Below the pieces are notes generated by a model, which worked only from the letters and a program-made list of their open reading frames with translations, made no database searches and was not told where the DNA came from. From Desulfobacterales bacterium (lineage in GTDB: Bacteria; Desulfobacterota; DSM-4660; Desulfatiglandales; Desulfatiglandaceae), in assembly GCA_022013615.1 (NCBI GenBank), contig JAKLQB010000265.1, positions 1 through 8,040 on the forward strand: a DNA stretch of 8,040 nucleotides, read 5' to 3'. Shown here piece by piece: positions 1 to 7,479 of the stretch; within the stretch, counting starts at the first letter, position 1; every line of letters begins with the position of its first letter. The translations under genes and the position numbers were made by a program.

Positions 1-10
1 TATAGTAAGC

Positions 11-1426
11 ATGATTGATATATATGTTGCGGTCTATGTTTGCATCAATATCATCAAAAACAGCAGTTTATCTCGCCGCTACCTTCATCTTCCTTACCCT
101 CTCCGCCACCCTGTCAACTCCTTTGTGAGGAGAGTTTTGTTTGCCTTCGAGTTTTTTGATCCCCAGATACTTTTCACAAATTATCTGAATCCGGAGAGCA
201 GAATAATGTTTAAACGCCGGATTGACAAAAGAGTCGCTGCCATAGCACCTTTTTTAGATTATGACGGTGATCCCTATCTGGTCGTGTCCGAGGGAAGGCT
301 TTACTGGATTCAAGACGCCTACACGAACTCTGACATGTATCCCTATTCCCGCCGGTTTAAGGCTCGTTTTAAAAACAAGACGCTGAATTATATCCGTAAT
401 TCAGTAAAGGTCATCATAGATGCCTATAACGGAGATGTATCATTTTATATAATTGATGAAAAAGATCCTATTGTTCAAACCTATTCAGACATCTTCCCTG
501 ATCTGTTTAAGCCTTTTAATGATATGCCTGCTGGTTTGAAAAAACACATTCGCTATCCCAGGGATCTGTTTAAAATACAAATTGATGCGTACACAAAGTA
601 TCACATGGAAGACGTTCAGGTCTTCTATAATCAGGAAGATCTCTGGCAAATTCCTGATGAGTTGTATGGTGACAGCCGGCAAAAAATGGAGCCTTATTAT
701 GTCATCATAAAATTGCCAGAAGGGGATAAAGAAGAATTTCTTTTAATGACCCCCTTCACCCCTTCAAAGAAGGATAACATGATCGGCTGGCTGGCGGGCA
801 GAAGTGATCTGCCCAATTACGGAAATCTATTGGTATACAAGTTGCCCAAAGAAAAACTGATCTATGGGCCCATGCAAATTGAAGCCAGGATAAACCAGCA
901 TACGGATATATCCCGGGAATTTAGTTTGTGGGGCCAGGGGGGGTCAAGGGTCATCAGGGGAAATCTCCTGGCAATTCCCATCAGCGACTCATTTATCTAT
1001 GTGGAACCCATATACCTTGAGGCCATACAGGAAGCGAGAGAAACGCCAGCATCAGGGGCATCTCAACCCGGAGGTTTTAGAAAACCTCAAGGGACACAGG
1101 CGCCAGGCCCTTCACAGGCAGATCAATCAAGGACCGCAGCCTTACCGGAATTAAAGAGGGTAATTGTGGCTTACGGCAATCGACTCCTCATGGAGGAAAC
1201 TCTTGACAGGGCCCTGCGCCTTGTTCTCGGGGGAGAAATAGCCGCCAGAGAGATGGTTTCCACTTTTAAGCCCGGAACTCACGATGTTTCTGAATCCGGC
1301 AAGTTGGCTATGGAACACTATAATAGGGCCAAAGAATATTTACGCCAGGGGGATTGGGCCGGATACGGGAAGGAGCTGCAACATCTGGAGGAGATCCTGC
1401 AGGAGATGTCCGGAACGCACGAATGA
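11..1426 (+). CDS. UPF0182 family membrane protein, C-terminal portion only
   Basis: Function unknown. Full-length UPF0182 proteins are roughly 900 residues, with about seven N-terminal membrane helices and a large extracytoplasmic domain. This frame gives 471 residues. Family resemblance begins only near residue 35 (VNSFVRRVLFAF). It continues through the conserved core APFLDYDGDPYLVV (79-92) and LYWIQDAYTNSDMYPYS (97-113), a Pro/Gly/Gln-rich linker (about 343-376), and the usual C-terminal block LPELKRVIVAYGNR (378-391) with a final helical region containing LRQGDW (444-449). The first 34 residues do not look like the family, and the membrane half is absent. The frame is open to the window edge, so the ATG at 11 is only the first candidate start. 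The stop overlaps the next gene's ATG. The family call is firm. Whether the gene is functional is doubtful, because the 5' part looks deleted or rearranged. Confidence 0.8.
   Translation: MIDIYVAVYVCINIIKNSSLSRRYLHLPYPLRHPVNSFVRRVLFAFEFFDPQILFTNYLNPESRIMFKRRIDKRVAAIAPFLDYDGDPYLVVSEGRLYWIQDAYTNSDMYPYSRRFKARFKNKTLNYIRNSVKVIIDAYNGDVSFYIIDEKDPIVQTYSDIFPDLFKPFNDMPAGLKKHIRYPRDLFKIQIDAYTKYHMEDVQVFYNQEDLWQIPDELYGDSRQKMEPYYVIIKLPEGDKEEFLLMTPFTPSKKDNMIGWLAGRSDLPNYGNLLVYKLPKEKLIYGPMQIEARINQHTDISREFSLWGQGGSRVIRGNLLAIPISDSFIYVEPIYLEAIQEARETPASGASQPGGFRKPQGTQAPGPSQADQSRTAALPELKRVIVAYGNRLLMEETLDRALRLVLGGEIAAREMVSTFKPGTHDVSESGKLAMEHYNRAKEYLRQGDWAGYGKELQHLEEILQEMSGTHE
15..128 (+). pseudogene. Possible out-of-frame membrane-helix remnant of the UPF0182 N-terminus
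   Basis: The third forward frame, bounded by stops at 12-14 and 126-128, encodes a short peptide with a strongly hydrophobic stretch (TAVYLAATFIFLTLSATL) preceded by SMFASISSK. This resembles an early UPF0182 membrane helix and its preceding loop. It sits directly before the point where UPF0182 homology starts in another frame. I infer a fragment of the original N-terminal half left by a deletion of several hundred codons, but one hydrophobic helix is weak evidence for homology. Confidence 0.3.
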
Positions 1427-1608
1427 AATTGTTGCTTTGCCTTATAGGACTCGTACTCATAGTAGAGGGGATCCCTTATTTTGCTTTTCCTGGTAAGATG
1501 AAAAAATGGATGTCAACATTGCAGGAGATCCCGGATTCAAATCTCAGGGCCATGGGTTTCGTAGCTATGGCTCTGGGGCTGTTAATTGCCTATTTTTTCA
1601 AAGAATAA
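1423..1608 (+). CDS. DUF2065 (YjeT-like) small inner-membrane protein
   Basis: This 61-residue protein has two hydrophobic segments, about residues 1-20 (starting MKLLLCLIGLVLIVEG) and 44-59 (MGFVAMALGLLIAYFF). They are joined by a short basic/polar loop containing FPGKMKKW. The pattern of a first helix ending in EG-PYF-FP, then LRAMG and a second helix, is that of DUF2065, whose E. coli member is YjeT; the molecular role is unknown. I chose the ATG at 1423 because it overlaps the UPF0182 stop as ATGA, gives the family's usual length and starts the first helix. An upstream in-frame start at 1354 would add 23 atypical residues inside the preceding gene. The overlap suggests translational coupling. 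An AGGAG at 1401-1405 is rather far upstream to act as the ribosome binding site. Confidence 0.85.
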   Translation: MKLLLCLIGLVLIVEGIPYFAFPGKMKKWMSTLQEIPDSNLRAMGFVAMALGLLIAYFFKE

Positions 1609-1614
1609 AAAGAT

Positions 1615-1643
1615 TTGACTTTAAATTCGATTTTGTTTAGCCT
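1615..1643 (+). promoter_or_regulatory. Possible sigma70-type promoter for queA-tgt-yajC-secDF
   Basis: In the 55-base gap before queA, TTGACT (1615-1620) matches the -35 consensus at five of six positions. A 17-base AT-rich spacer separates it from TAGCCT (1638-1643), which keeps only the T, A and final T of the -10 box. An alternative pairing is TTTAAA (1620-1625) with TATCAT (1643-1648), also spaced 17. Either would start transcription 5-15 bases before the queA ATG, leaving almost no leader. Sequence match only. Confidence 0.35.
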
Positions 1644-1663
1644 ATCATGTTTAAAATGCTGAG

Positions 1664-2719
1664 ATGTTTGATATAGAGGATTATGATTACGAGTTGCCGG
1701 CAGAATCAATCGCGCAGGTCCCGGTTTCAAGACGGGATCGTTCGCGTTTGTTAGTGCTGGATCGTAAAGAAAGATCTGTTTCAGATAGACTTTTTTTTGA
1801 CCTGCCCACGCTGCTTCGGCCTGGTGATTTACTGGTTGTGAATGATACGAGGGTTGTCCCTGCAAGGCTTTTTGGCCGAAAGGAAAGCGGAGGTCTAATA
1901 GAAATCCTTGTGCTGGGACACAATGATTCAGCCGGCAAAGACCCGGCAACGCGTATTTGTCTTTTGAGATCTTCCAAACGGCCCAGGAAAGGTGGTCTCC
2001 TTTTCTTTGAGTCAGGTGTTTCCGGGAAGGTACGAGAGGTACTGGAAAACGGTCTGGTCAAAATCACATTTAGCGGTGATTGCTCTATTGATTCTTTGCT
2101 TGAAGAACAAGGGCATATGCCCTTGCCGCCTTACATTAAGCGAGGGGAAAAAACCACTTATTCCCATCTTGACAGGGAGCGGTATCAGACGATTTTTGCG
2201 AAAAGGGCAGGTGCTGTTGCTGCACCAACGGCCGGGCTCCACTTTACAGAGGATTTGATCGACAAACTAAAGTCTGCAGGGATTTCTGTAGCCTATCTGA
2301 CCCTTCATGTGGGACACGGGACGTTCAGGCCTGTTCGGACAAAGGACATCAGAAGGCATCACCTGGGTGATGAGTCCTACTATATTGAGCCTGAGACAGC
2401 GGATGCCATAGAACGGACCAGAGAAAAAGGCGGGAGGGTGGTTGCTGTTGGGACAACTGTCGTGAGGGCATTAGAGACTGCTGTGACCCCTGACGGTTTG
2501 ATATTGCCGGGAGATGGGAAGACTGATCTGCTCGTGACTCCCGGCTTTTCTTTTAGGGTAGTGGATGCCCTGATTACCAATTTTCATCTGCCAAAGAGTT
2601 CGTTGCTTTTCCTTGTATCCGCCTTTGCCTGCCTGGAGTTTATTAAACAGTCTTACAGGTCGGCTATTGAGAAAGGGTACAGGTTTTACAGTTACGGGGA
2701 TGCGATGCTGATACTGTGA
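1664..2719 (+). CDS. queA: S-adenosylmethionine:tRNA ribosyltransferase-isomerase QueA
   Basis: QueA transfers and rearranges the ribosyl group of S-adenosylmethionine onto 7-aminomethyl-7-deazaguanine (preQ1) at tRNA position 34, giving epoxyqueuosine. It is a cytoplasmic enzyme. The 351 residues match the normal family length and show the expected landmarks in order: DYDYELP (6-12), IAQVP (16-20), SRLLVLDR (27-34), VVNDTRVVPARLFGRK (58-73), GHMPLPPYIKR (150-160), YQTIFAK followed by GAVAAPTAGLHF (174-194), LHVGHGTFRPV (214-224), VDALITNFHLPKSSLL (300-315) and the C-terminal YSYGDAML (342-349). The ATG start gives the typical N-terminus. No good Shine-Dalgarno sequence precedes it, which fits a very short leader. 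It is followed 43 bases later by tgt, the enzyme acting one step earlier on the same tRNA. No truncation or missing motif is seen. Confidence 0.97.
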   Translation: MFDIEDYDYELPAESIAQVPVSRRDRSRLLVLDRKERSVSDRLFFDLPTLLRPGDLLVVNDTRVVPARLFGRKESGGLIEILVLGHNDSAGKDPATRICLLRSSKRPRKGGLLFFESGVSGKVREVLENGLVKITFSGDCSIDSLLEEQGHMPLPPYIKRGEKTTYSHLDRERYQTIFAKRAGAVAAPTAGLHFTEDLIDKLKSAGISVAYLTLHVGHGTFRPVRTKDIRRHHLGDESYYIEPETADAIERTREKGGRVVAVGTTVVRALETAVTPDGLILPGDGKTDLLVTPGFSFRVVDALITNFHLPKSSLLFLVSAFACLEFIKQSYRSAIEKGYRFYSYGDAMLIL

Positions 2720-2753
2720 ACGCGATTAGGACTGAAGATTTCGTCAAGAATGA

Positions 2754-3878
<1,125 letters not shown>

Positions 3879-3887
3879 GCGGGACTC

Positions 3888-3908
3888 AAGGCAAAAGGCA
3901 CAAGGCAT
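3888..3908 (+). repeat. Three tandem heptads AAGGCAN
   Basis: Immediately after tgt the sequence reads AAGGCAA, AAGGCAC, AAGGCAT with no gaps. This is a 7-base unit varying only at its last base. It is non-coding and followed a few bases later by an unrelated 8-base array. Confidence 0.75.
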
Positions 3909-3919
3909 GAGGACACCCA

Positions 3920-3951
3920 CAACTCAACAACTCAACGACTTAACGACTTAA
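3920..3951 (+). repeat. Four tandem octamers, CAACTCAA x2 then CGACTTAA x2
   Basis: The array is two exact copies of CAACTCAA followed by two exact copies of CGACTTAA, which differ from the first pair at two positions. It fills the gap just upstream of the yajC ribosome binding site. The pairwise identity suggests stepwise duplication: a substituted unit was itself duplicated. No function can be read from it. Confidence 0.85.
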
Positions 3952-3960
3952 CTGAACGAA

Positions 3961-3968
3961 AAGGAGGT
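3961..3968 (+). promoter_or_regulatory. Strong ribosome binding site of yajC
   Basis: AAGGAGGT is a near-complete match to the anti-Shine-Dalgarno complement. It lies 6 bases before the ATG at 3975 and fixes the yajC start. It contrasts with the weak or absent sites of queA and tgt. Confidence 0.85.
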
Positions 3969-3974
3969 CTTAGA

Positions 3975-4289
3975 ATGAATTTTTTGGCTTATGCAATGGG
4001 AGGCGGAGGAACCGGCGGACAAGGGGGTGGCCTCGGCGCATTTCTCCCCCTCATACTTATGTTCGCGATTTTTTATTTTTTGCTCATCAGGCCACAGCAA
4101 AAGAAAGCGAAGCAGCACAAACTATTGCTTTCTGCCTTGAAAAAAGGGGATCGTGTAGTTAGTTCCGGAGGGCTCCACGGGGTGGTTACCGGCCTGACAG
4201 ATGATGTTGTGACAATGGAGATCGCCCCAAAGATAAGGGTCAAGGTCTCGAGAGGTTCCATTTCCGGGATTACTGGCAAGGGATCTTGA
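3975..4289 (+). CDS. yajC: Sec translocon accessory subunit YajC
   Basis: YajC is a small single-span inner-membrane protein that associates with SecD and SecF and helps SecYEG-dependent protein export. The 104 residues include a Gly-rich N-terminus (about 9-22), one membrane helix (about 23-42, FLPLILMFAIFYFLLIRP), the hallmark RPQQKKAKQH immediately after it (39-48), and a cytoplasmic domain with KGDRVVSSGGLHGVV (57-71) and IRVKVSRGSI near the end. Length and motif order are normal. It lies 96 bases after tgt across two repeat arrays and 140 bases before secD, in the usual tgt-yajC-secD order. A strong ribosome binding site confirms the ATG start. Confidence 0.96.
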   Translation: MNFLAYAMGGGGTGGQGGGLGAFLPLILMFAIFYFLLIRPQQKKAKQHKLLLSALKKGDRVVSSGGLHGVVTGLTDDVVTMEIAPKIRVKVSRGSISGITGKGS

Positions 4290-4291
4290 GG

Positions 4292-4398
4292 GATTGATGA
4301 TTGACGATTGATGTTTCCAATGATTAAGCGTCACAATATCCGTGATTCCCCCGGACGGGAAGATCAAAACATCGCAGATACGACCAATCAATAGTCAA
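4292..4398 (+). repeat. Inverted heptad element between yajC and secD
   Basis: Three gapless heptads, GATTGAT, GATTGAC and GATTGAT, occupy 4292-4312. At 4385-4398 CAATCAATAGTCAA appears in the opposite sense. TTGACGATTGAT (4301-4312) and ATCAATAGTCAA (4387-4398) are complementary at 11 of 12 positions across a 74-base interior. That interior has no convincing ORF, but holds a weak hairpin (TGATTCCC with GGGAAGATCA). The whole may be a small interspersed repeat. It is not an obvious terminator, since no T-run follows. Confidence 0.6.
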
Positions 4399-4415
4399 GA
4401 AAATTTTCAATCAAA

Positions 4416-4423
4416 GAGGGGAG
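4416..4423 (+). promoter_or_regulatory. Ribosome binding site of secD
   Basis: The purine tract GAGGGGAG lies 6 bases before the GTG at 4430 and supports that non-ATG start. Confidence 0.7.
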
Positions 4424-4429
4424 TAGCAA

Positions 4430-6031
4430 GTGTCAAAGAGTTTAGGCTGGCGCACAGCAATTGTTGCCCTTGTGGTTTTGATGTCATTCATATATCTGAT
4501 GCCGTCTTTTACCAGTGACTTTCCCGGCTGGTGGTCCAATATCCTGCCCAGAGACAAGATTCATCTCGGTCTTGACCTCCAAGGGGGTATGCACCTCGTT
4601 TTGGAAGTGGGCTCCTTGAAGGCCGTGGAAAGCCACCTGGAGCGGGTTGTGGAGGAAATAAAACGCGATTTGCGTAAGGGTAAAATAAGGTATGTTGAAC
4701 TGAAGCGTCTTGGAAATGATCGAATCACCTTGACCCTTATGGGGCCAGAGGACAAAGACGTTTTCAAAAAAATGGCAGAGACCGATTATCCTGATTTTGA
4801 TGGGGCTTCAGTTCCAGGGGAAGGAGACCACCCGGCTTTTGAGCTATCTCTGCTTCCCAGGGCGAAAACCCGTATTATGAAAATGGCGGTGGATCAAGCA
4901 CTTGAGACCATCAGGAACCGGATTGATCAGTTTGGTGTAAGCGAGCCGGATATCCGACCCCAGCAAGATAACAGGATTTTGATCCAGTTACCAGGTATTA
5001 AAGATCCCAAAAGGGCGGTAGAACTGATCGGCAAGACTGCCCTGCTGGAGTTCAAGCTGGTTGATGAGGAGCACAGTGTTGAAGATGCCCTTAAAGGAAA
5101 TATTCCCCCTGGGGATGAAATTCTTTATGAGGTCACCATCGATCCAAAGACGGGCCGTGAGACGAAGGTCCCCTATTTACTCAAAAGGAGGACCCTTATT
5201 ACAGGGGAGTACATAACCGACGCAAGGGTCCAGTTCGATAACCAGTACAATGAACCACAAGTGTCTCTTTCTTTTGATGCCAGAGGCTCAAGGCTTTTCG
5301 AACAGATCACCGGGCAGAATATCAAAAAAAGACTGGCGATCGTGCTTGACAACAACGTCTACTCCGCCCCTGTAATACAGGACAAGATATCTGGCGGGAG
5401 GGCACAAATAACAGGACGTTTTACAACGGATGAAGCGAGGGATCTGGCCATTGTTTTAAGGGCAGGCGCCCTTCCTGCGCCGGTTAAAATCATTGAAGAG
5501 CGCACAGTCGGCCCCTCTCTGGGAAAGGATTCAATTGAAAAAGGGTTTAAATCGATGATCATCGGGGGCCTTGTGGTGGTTATTTTTATGGCAATTTATT
5601 ACGGCCTTTCTGGTATCATTGCTGACCTGGCCCTTATTCTGAATATCCTGATTATTATGGCAGGCCTGGCCTTCTTTGGGGCCACGCTGACCCTTCCTGG
5701 AATTGCAGGGATTATCCTAACTATTGGTATGTCTGTTGACGCCAATGTTTTGATCTTCGAGCGCGTGCGGGAGGAAATGAGGCTGGGAAAGACCCCTCGG
5801 GCCTCAATTGAAGGAGGATACGGTAAGGCCCTTGTTACAATTCTTGATGCCCAAATCACAACACTGATCGCTGCACTTGTATTGTTTCAGTTTGGGACCG
5901 GGGCTGTCAGGGGCTTTGCAGTAACCGTCAGCATTGGCATAGTAGCCAGTTTATTTACGGCCATCTTCGGCACCAGGATTGTTTTCGATTATCTATATGT
6001 AAAACGAAGAATGAAAAGACTTAGTATTTAG
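4430..6031 (+). CDS. secD: Protein translocase subunit SecD
   Basis: SecD pairs with SecF as an RND-type, proton-motive-force-driven complex that helps pull exported proteins through SecYEG. This 533-residue protein, within the range of SecD proteins shorter than E. coli's 615, has a first membrane helix at about 9-26 and the conserved HLGLDLQGGMHLVLEV (45-60). The periplasmic P1 region contains ETIRNRIDQFGVSEPDI (159-175) and GKTALLEFKLVD. Next come VLDNNVYSAPVI (305-316) and RAGALPAPVKIIEERTVGPSLG (344-365). Helices 2-6 occupy about 374-520 and include GMSVDANVLIFERVREE (433-449). Asp437 is the likely counterpart of the E. coli proton-path Asp519. The start is GTG, placed by the purine-rich site upstream. 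secF follows after 90 bases. All expected parts are present. Confidence 0.97.
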   Translation: MSKSLGWRTAIVALVVLMSFIYLMPSFTSDFPGWWSNILPRDKIHLGLDLQGGMHLVLEVGSLKAVESHLERVVEEIKRDLRKGKIRYVELKRLGNDRITLTLMGPEDKDVFKKMAETDYPDFDGASVPGEGDHPAFELSLLPRAKTRIMKMAVDQALETIRNRIDQFGVSEPDIRPQQDNRILIQLPGIKDPKRAVELIGKTALLEFKLVDEEHSVEDALKGNIPPGDEILYEVTIDPKTGRETKVPYLLKRRTLITGEYITDARVQFDNQYNEPQVSLSFDARGSRLFEQITGQNIKKRLAIVLDNNVYSAPVIQDKISGGRAQITGRFTTDEARDLAIVLRAGALPAPVKIIEERTVGPSLGKDSIEKGFKSMIIGGLVVVIFMAIYYGLSGIIADLALILNILIIMAGLAFFGATLTLPGIAGIILTIGMSVDANVLIFERVREEMRLGKTPRASIEGGYGKALVTILDAQITTLIAALVLFQFGTGAVRGFAVTVSIGIVASLFTAIFGTRIVFDYLYVKRRMKRLSI

Positions 6032-6034
6032 GGG

Positions 6035-6071
6035 AAGTGACTAAGGTGAACTAAAGTGTCTGAAGTGCCTA
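6035..6071 (+). repeat. Four degenerate nonamers AAGTGNCTA
   Basis: Just past the secD stop are AAGTGACTA, AGGTGAACTA (one extra base), AAGTGTCTG and AAGTGCCTA, followed by a decayed fifth unit starting AAGTT. The array is non-coding and ends well before the secF ribosome binding site. Its unit differs from those in the other gaps. Confidence 0.7.
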
Positions 6072-6110
6072 AAGTTAAATGGCTGGAAGGACTTGGCAAT
6101 AGACAACGAT

Positions 6111-6115
6111 GGGAG
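6111..6115 (+). promoter_or_regulatory. Ribosome binding site of secF
   Basis: GGGAG lies 6 bases before the ATG at 6122 and supports that start. Confidence 0.65.
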
Positions 6116-6121
6116 TAATAC

Positions 6122-7195
6122 ATGGAATTCATCAAGCCTGATATTAATATTAATTTTATTGGAAGGAGGAATATTGCCTTTACTCTTTCCTCAATGATGA
6201 TCATTGCAACTATTTTTCTACTAATATGGAGAGGTGGCCCTAATTTCGGTGTGGATTTTTCAGGCGGGGTTTTAATACAGGTTAAGCTGGATCAAGATCG
6301 GATGCCCTCTGAAATAAGATCCGCCCTCGCACCGGTTCAGCTTGAGGATAGCATCATTCAGGAATTTGGTGACGAAGGACAACATGAGTACCTGATCCGC
6401 GTCAGAAGGACAGATATTGAGTTGGCAGGTTTGGGCGACAAGGTGAGGCAGGCCTTGATTTCCGAATTCGGTCAGGGTGTTGAAATGAGGCGGGTGGAAA
6501 TGGTTGGGCCGAAAGTAGGTGCAGACTTAAGACAGAAGGCCCTGTTTGCCATCTTTTATGCAATCCTGTTCATTGCCATTTATATTTCAGGCCGATTTGA
6601 GCTGAAGTGGCTGATGAGTATTGTAATGGCCTTGTCTCTGGCATTTGTAGTTTATGCTTTTTCCAGCTTTGGTATGCCAGTCACTTGGCTCATCGTGATC
6701 GCTTTGATTGTGACCCTGGGGCTCTGCTGGTTTTTAAAATTGAAATATGCCCTGGGGGCTATTATTGCACTTATTCATGATGTGACCATTACAATTGGGG
6801 TCTTTGCATTGACAGAAAGAGAGATATCTCTTGCAATTATTGCCGCTTTTCTTACCATCGTTGGTTACTCACTGAATGATACGATTATTGTCTTTGATAG
6901 AATACGCGAAAACTTGAGACGGTTTCGGAGGCGGCCGCATGAAGAGATCATAAACAAAAGCATCAATGAGACCCTGAGCCGTACCGTTCTGACATCCGCC
7001 ACCACATTAGTTGTCGTTTTGGCCCTTTTTATCCTGGGTGGTGGCGTGATACATGATTTTGCCTTTGCAATGCTGATTGGAATTGTTGTGGGAACATATT
7101 CATCCATCTTTGTAGCAAGTCCCATTATCTTAGTCTGGGAAGAAAGGTTCGCCAAAAGGGGTAGAAGTAAGGCAATACCCAGCGCTGTCAGTTAA
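6122..7195 (+). CDS. secF: Protein translocase subunit SecF with an extra helical pair
   Basis: SecF is the partner of SecD in the proton-driven Sec export complex of the inner membrane. Visible features are a first helix (about 18-36), the conserved FGVDFSGGVLIQV (42-54), and a periplasmic P4 domain ending in EMVGPKVGADLR (126-137). Helix 2 lies at about 138-156. The C-terminal helices carry YALGAIIALIHDVTITIG (209-226) and VGYSLNDTIIVFDRIREN (247-264). Asp253 is the likely proton-path residue equivalent to E. coli Asp213. The protein has 357 residues against roughly 300 for many SecFs. The excess is mainly residues about 161-208, between GRFE and YALG, where canonical SecF runs nearly straight from helix 2 into helix 3. 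This insert holds two more hydrophobic stretches (about 162-184 and 187-206). The frame is intact and all core motifs are present. It is probably the last gene of the operon. Confidence 0.96.
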   Translation: MEFIKPDININFIGRRNIAFTLSSMMIIATIFLLIWRGGPNFGVDFSGGVLIQVKLDQDRMPSEIRSALAPVQLEDSIIQEFGDEGQHEYLIRVRRTDIELAGLGDKVRQALISEFGQGVEMRRVEMVGPKVGADLRQKALFAIFYAILFIAIYISGRFELKWLMSIVMALSLAFVVYAFSSFGMPVTWLIVIALIVTLGLCWFLKLKYALGAIIALIHDVTITIGVFALTEREISLAIIAAFLTIVGYSLNDTIIVFDRIRENLRRFRRRPHEEIINKSINETLSRTVLTSATTLVVVLALFILGGGVIHDFAFAMLIGIVVGTYSSIFVASPIILVWEERFAKRGRSKAIPSAVS

Positions 7196-7206
7196 CCACG
7201 TATGAA

Positions 7207-7232
7207 TTGACTATTTTCGATTGACGATTGAA
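7207..7232 (+). repeat. Heptad array left of the MITE-like element
   Basis: TTGACTATT (7207-7215) is followed by two gapless heptads, GATTGAC (7219-7225) and GATTGAA (7226-7232). The 13-mer GATTGACGATTGA at 7219-7231 is identical to 4299-4311 in the yajC-secD gap. It is the reverse complement of 7558-7570 and 7565-7577 on the far side of the element. Confidence 0.7.
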
Positions 7233-7238
7233 TAGTTA
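7233..7238 (+). repeat. Left copy of flanking direct repeat TAGTTA
   Basis: TAGTTA here and at 7513-7518 directly abut the two ends of the inverted-repeat element, as a target-site duplication would. If the transposase duplicates only TA, the relevant bases are 7237-7238 and 7513-7514, and the other four would be coincidence. Confidence 0.6.
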
Positions 7239-7267
7239 GTGCCTGAACGAAAACCCCGTTCAGGCAC
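7239..7267 (+). terminator. Hairpin at the left end of the element, possible secF terminator
   Basis: GTGCCTGAACG (7239-7249) pairs perfectly over 11 bases with CGTTCAGGCAC (7257-7267) around a 7-base loop. It lies 43 bases past the secF stop. The following GGTTTTGGATTTT is only moderately T-rich, so termination is possible but weakly supported. The left arm is also part of the terminal inverted repeat, so the hairpin may instead serve transposition. Confidence 0.4.
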
Positions 7268-7273
7268 GGTTTT

Positions 7274-7294
7274 GGATTTTGGATTGCGGATTTT
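7274..7294 (+). repeat. Three heptads GGATTTT, GGATTGC, GGATTTT
   Basis: A gapless 7-base array inside the element, preceded by a partial unit GGTTTT (7268-7273). Its unit is distinct from the GATTGAC-type arrays outside. Confidence 0.6.
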
Positions 7295-7305
7295 GGCCTG
7301 CCCTC

Positions 7306-7327
7306 CCCGTCCCGAGACCGGGACGGG
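7306..7327. repeat. GC-rich palindrome inside the element
   Basis: CCCGTCCCG (7306-7314) and CGGGACGGG (7319-7327) form a perfect 9-base stem with the 4-base loop AGAC. The stem may extend by CCTC/GAGG after a bulge. No T-run follows, so it is unlikely to be an intrinsic terminator. Confidence 0.6.
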
Positions 7328-7479
7328 ATCGGGAGGCGCGACTTATTAGGTTCGAAGCTGGCGACCCGATATTTAGTTCATTGAATGATCCGTTGTTGAT
7401 GTCCCGGATAACCAGGTCTGGGCCAGGGATTCAAAAAAGAAAACAATTTCAGTGCGTTTAAAATTTTCGAGTAAAACTG

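Noticed and set aside
1609..1663. Possible preQ1 riboswitch ahead of queA-tgt
   Set aside because: The gap is only 55 bases, mostly taken up by the candidate promoter. I see no stem-loop followed by an A-rich tail overlapping the ribosome binding site.
1590..1949. 119-codon reverse-strand open frame over the DUF2065-queA junction
   Set aside because: It is antisense to the strongly supported queA start and its translation has no recognisable domain. It is treated as a shadow of queA.
4320..4380. Hairpin in the yajC-secD gap as a terminator
   Set aside because: The stem is bulged and short and no T-run follows. Termination there would also separate yajC from secDF, contrary to the usual operon.
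6097..6110. CAATAGA CAACGAT as another heptad pair before secF
   Set aside because: Only two diverged units that match the CAATCGT type loosely; chance is a sufficient explanation.
7349..7356. GGTTCGAA resembling a tRNA T-loop
   Set aside because: No acceptor, D or anticodon arm can be built around it, and no CCA end is near.
7279..7461. 60-codon forward open frame inside the MITE-like element
   Set aside because: It runs through the heptads and the GC-rich palindrome. The product is Pro/Arg-rich without domain features, and there is no ribosome binding site.
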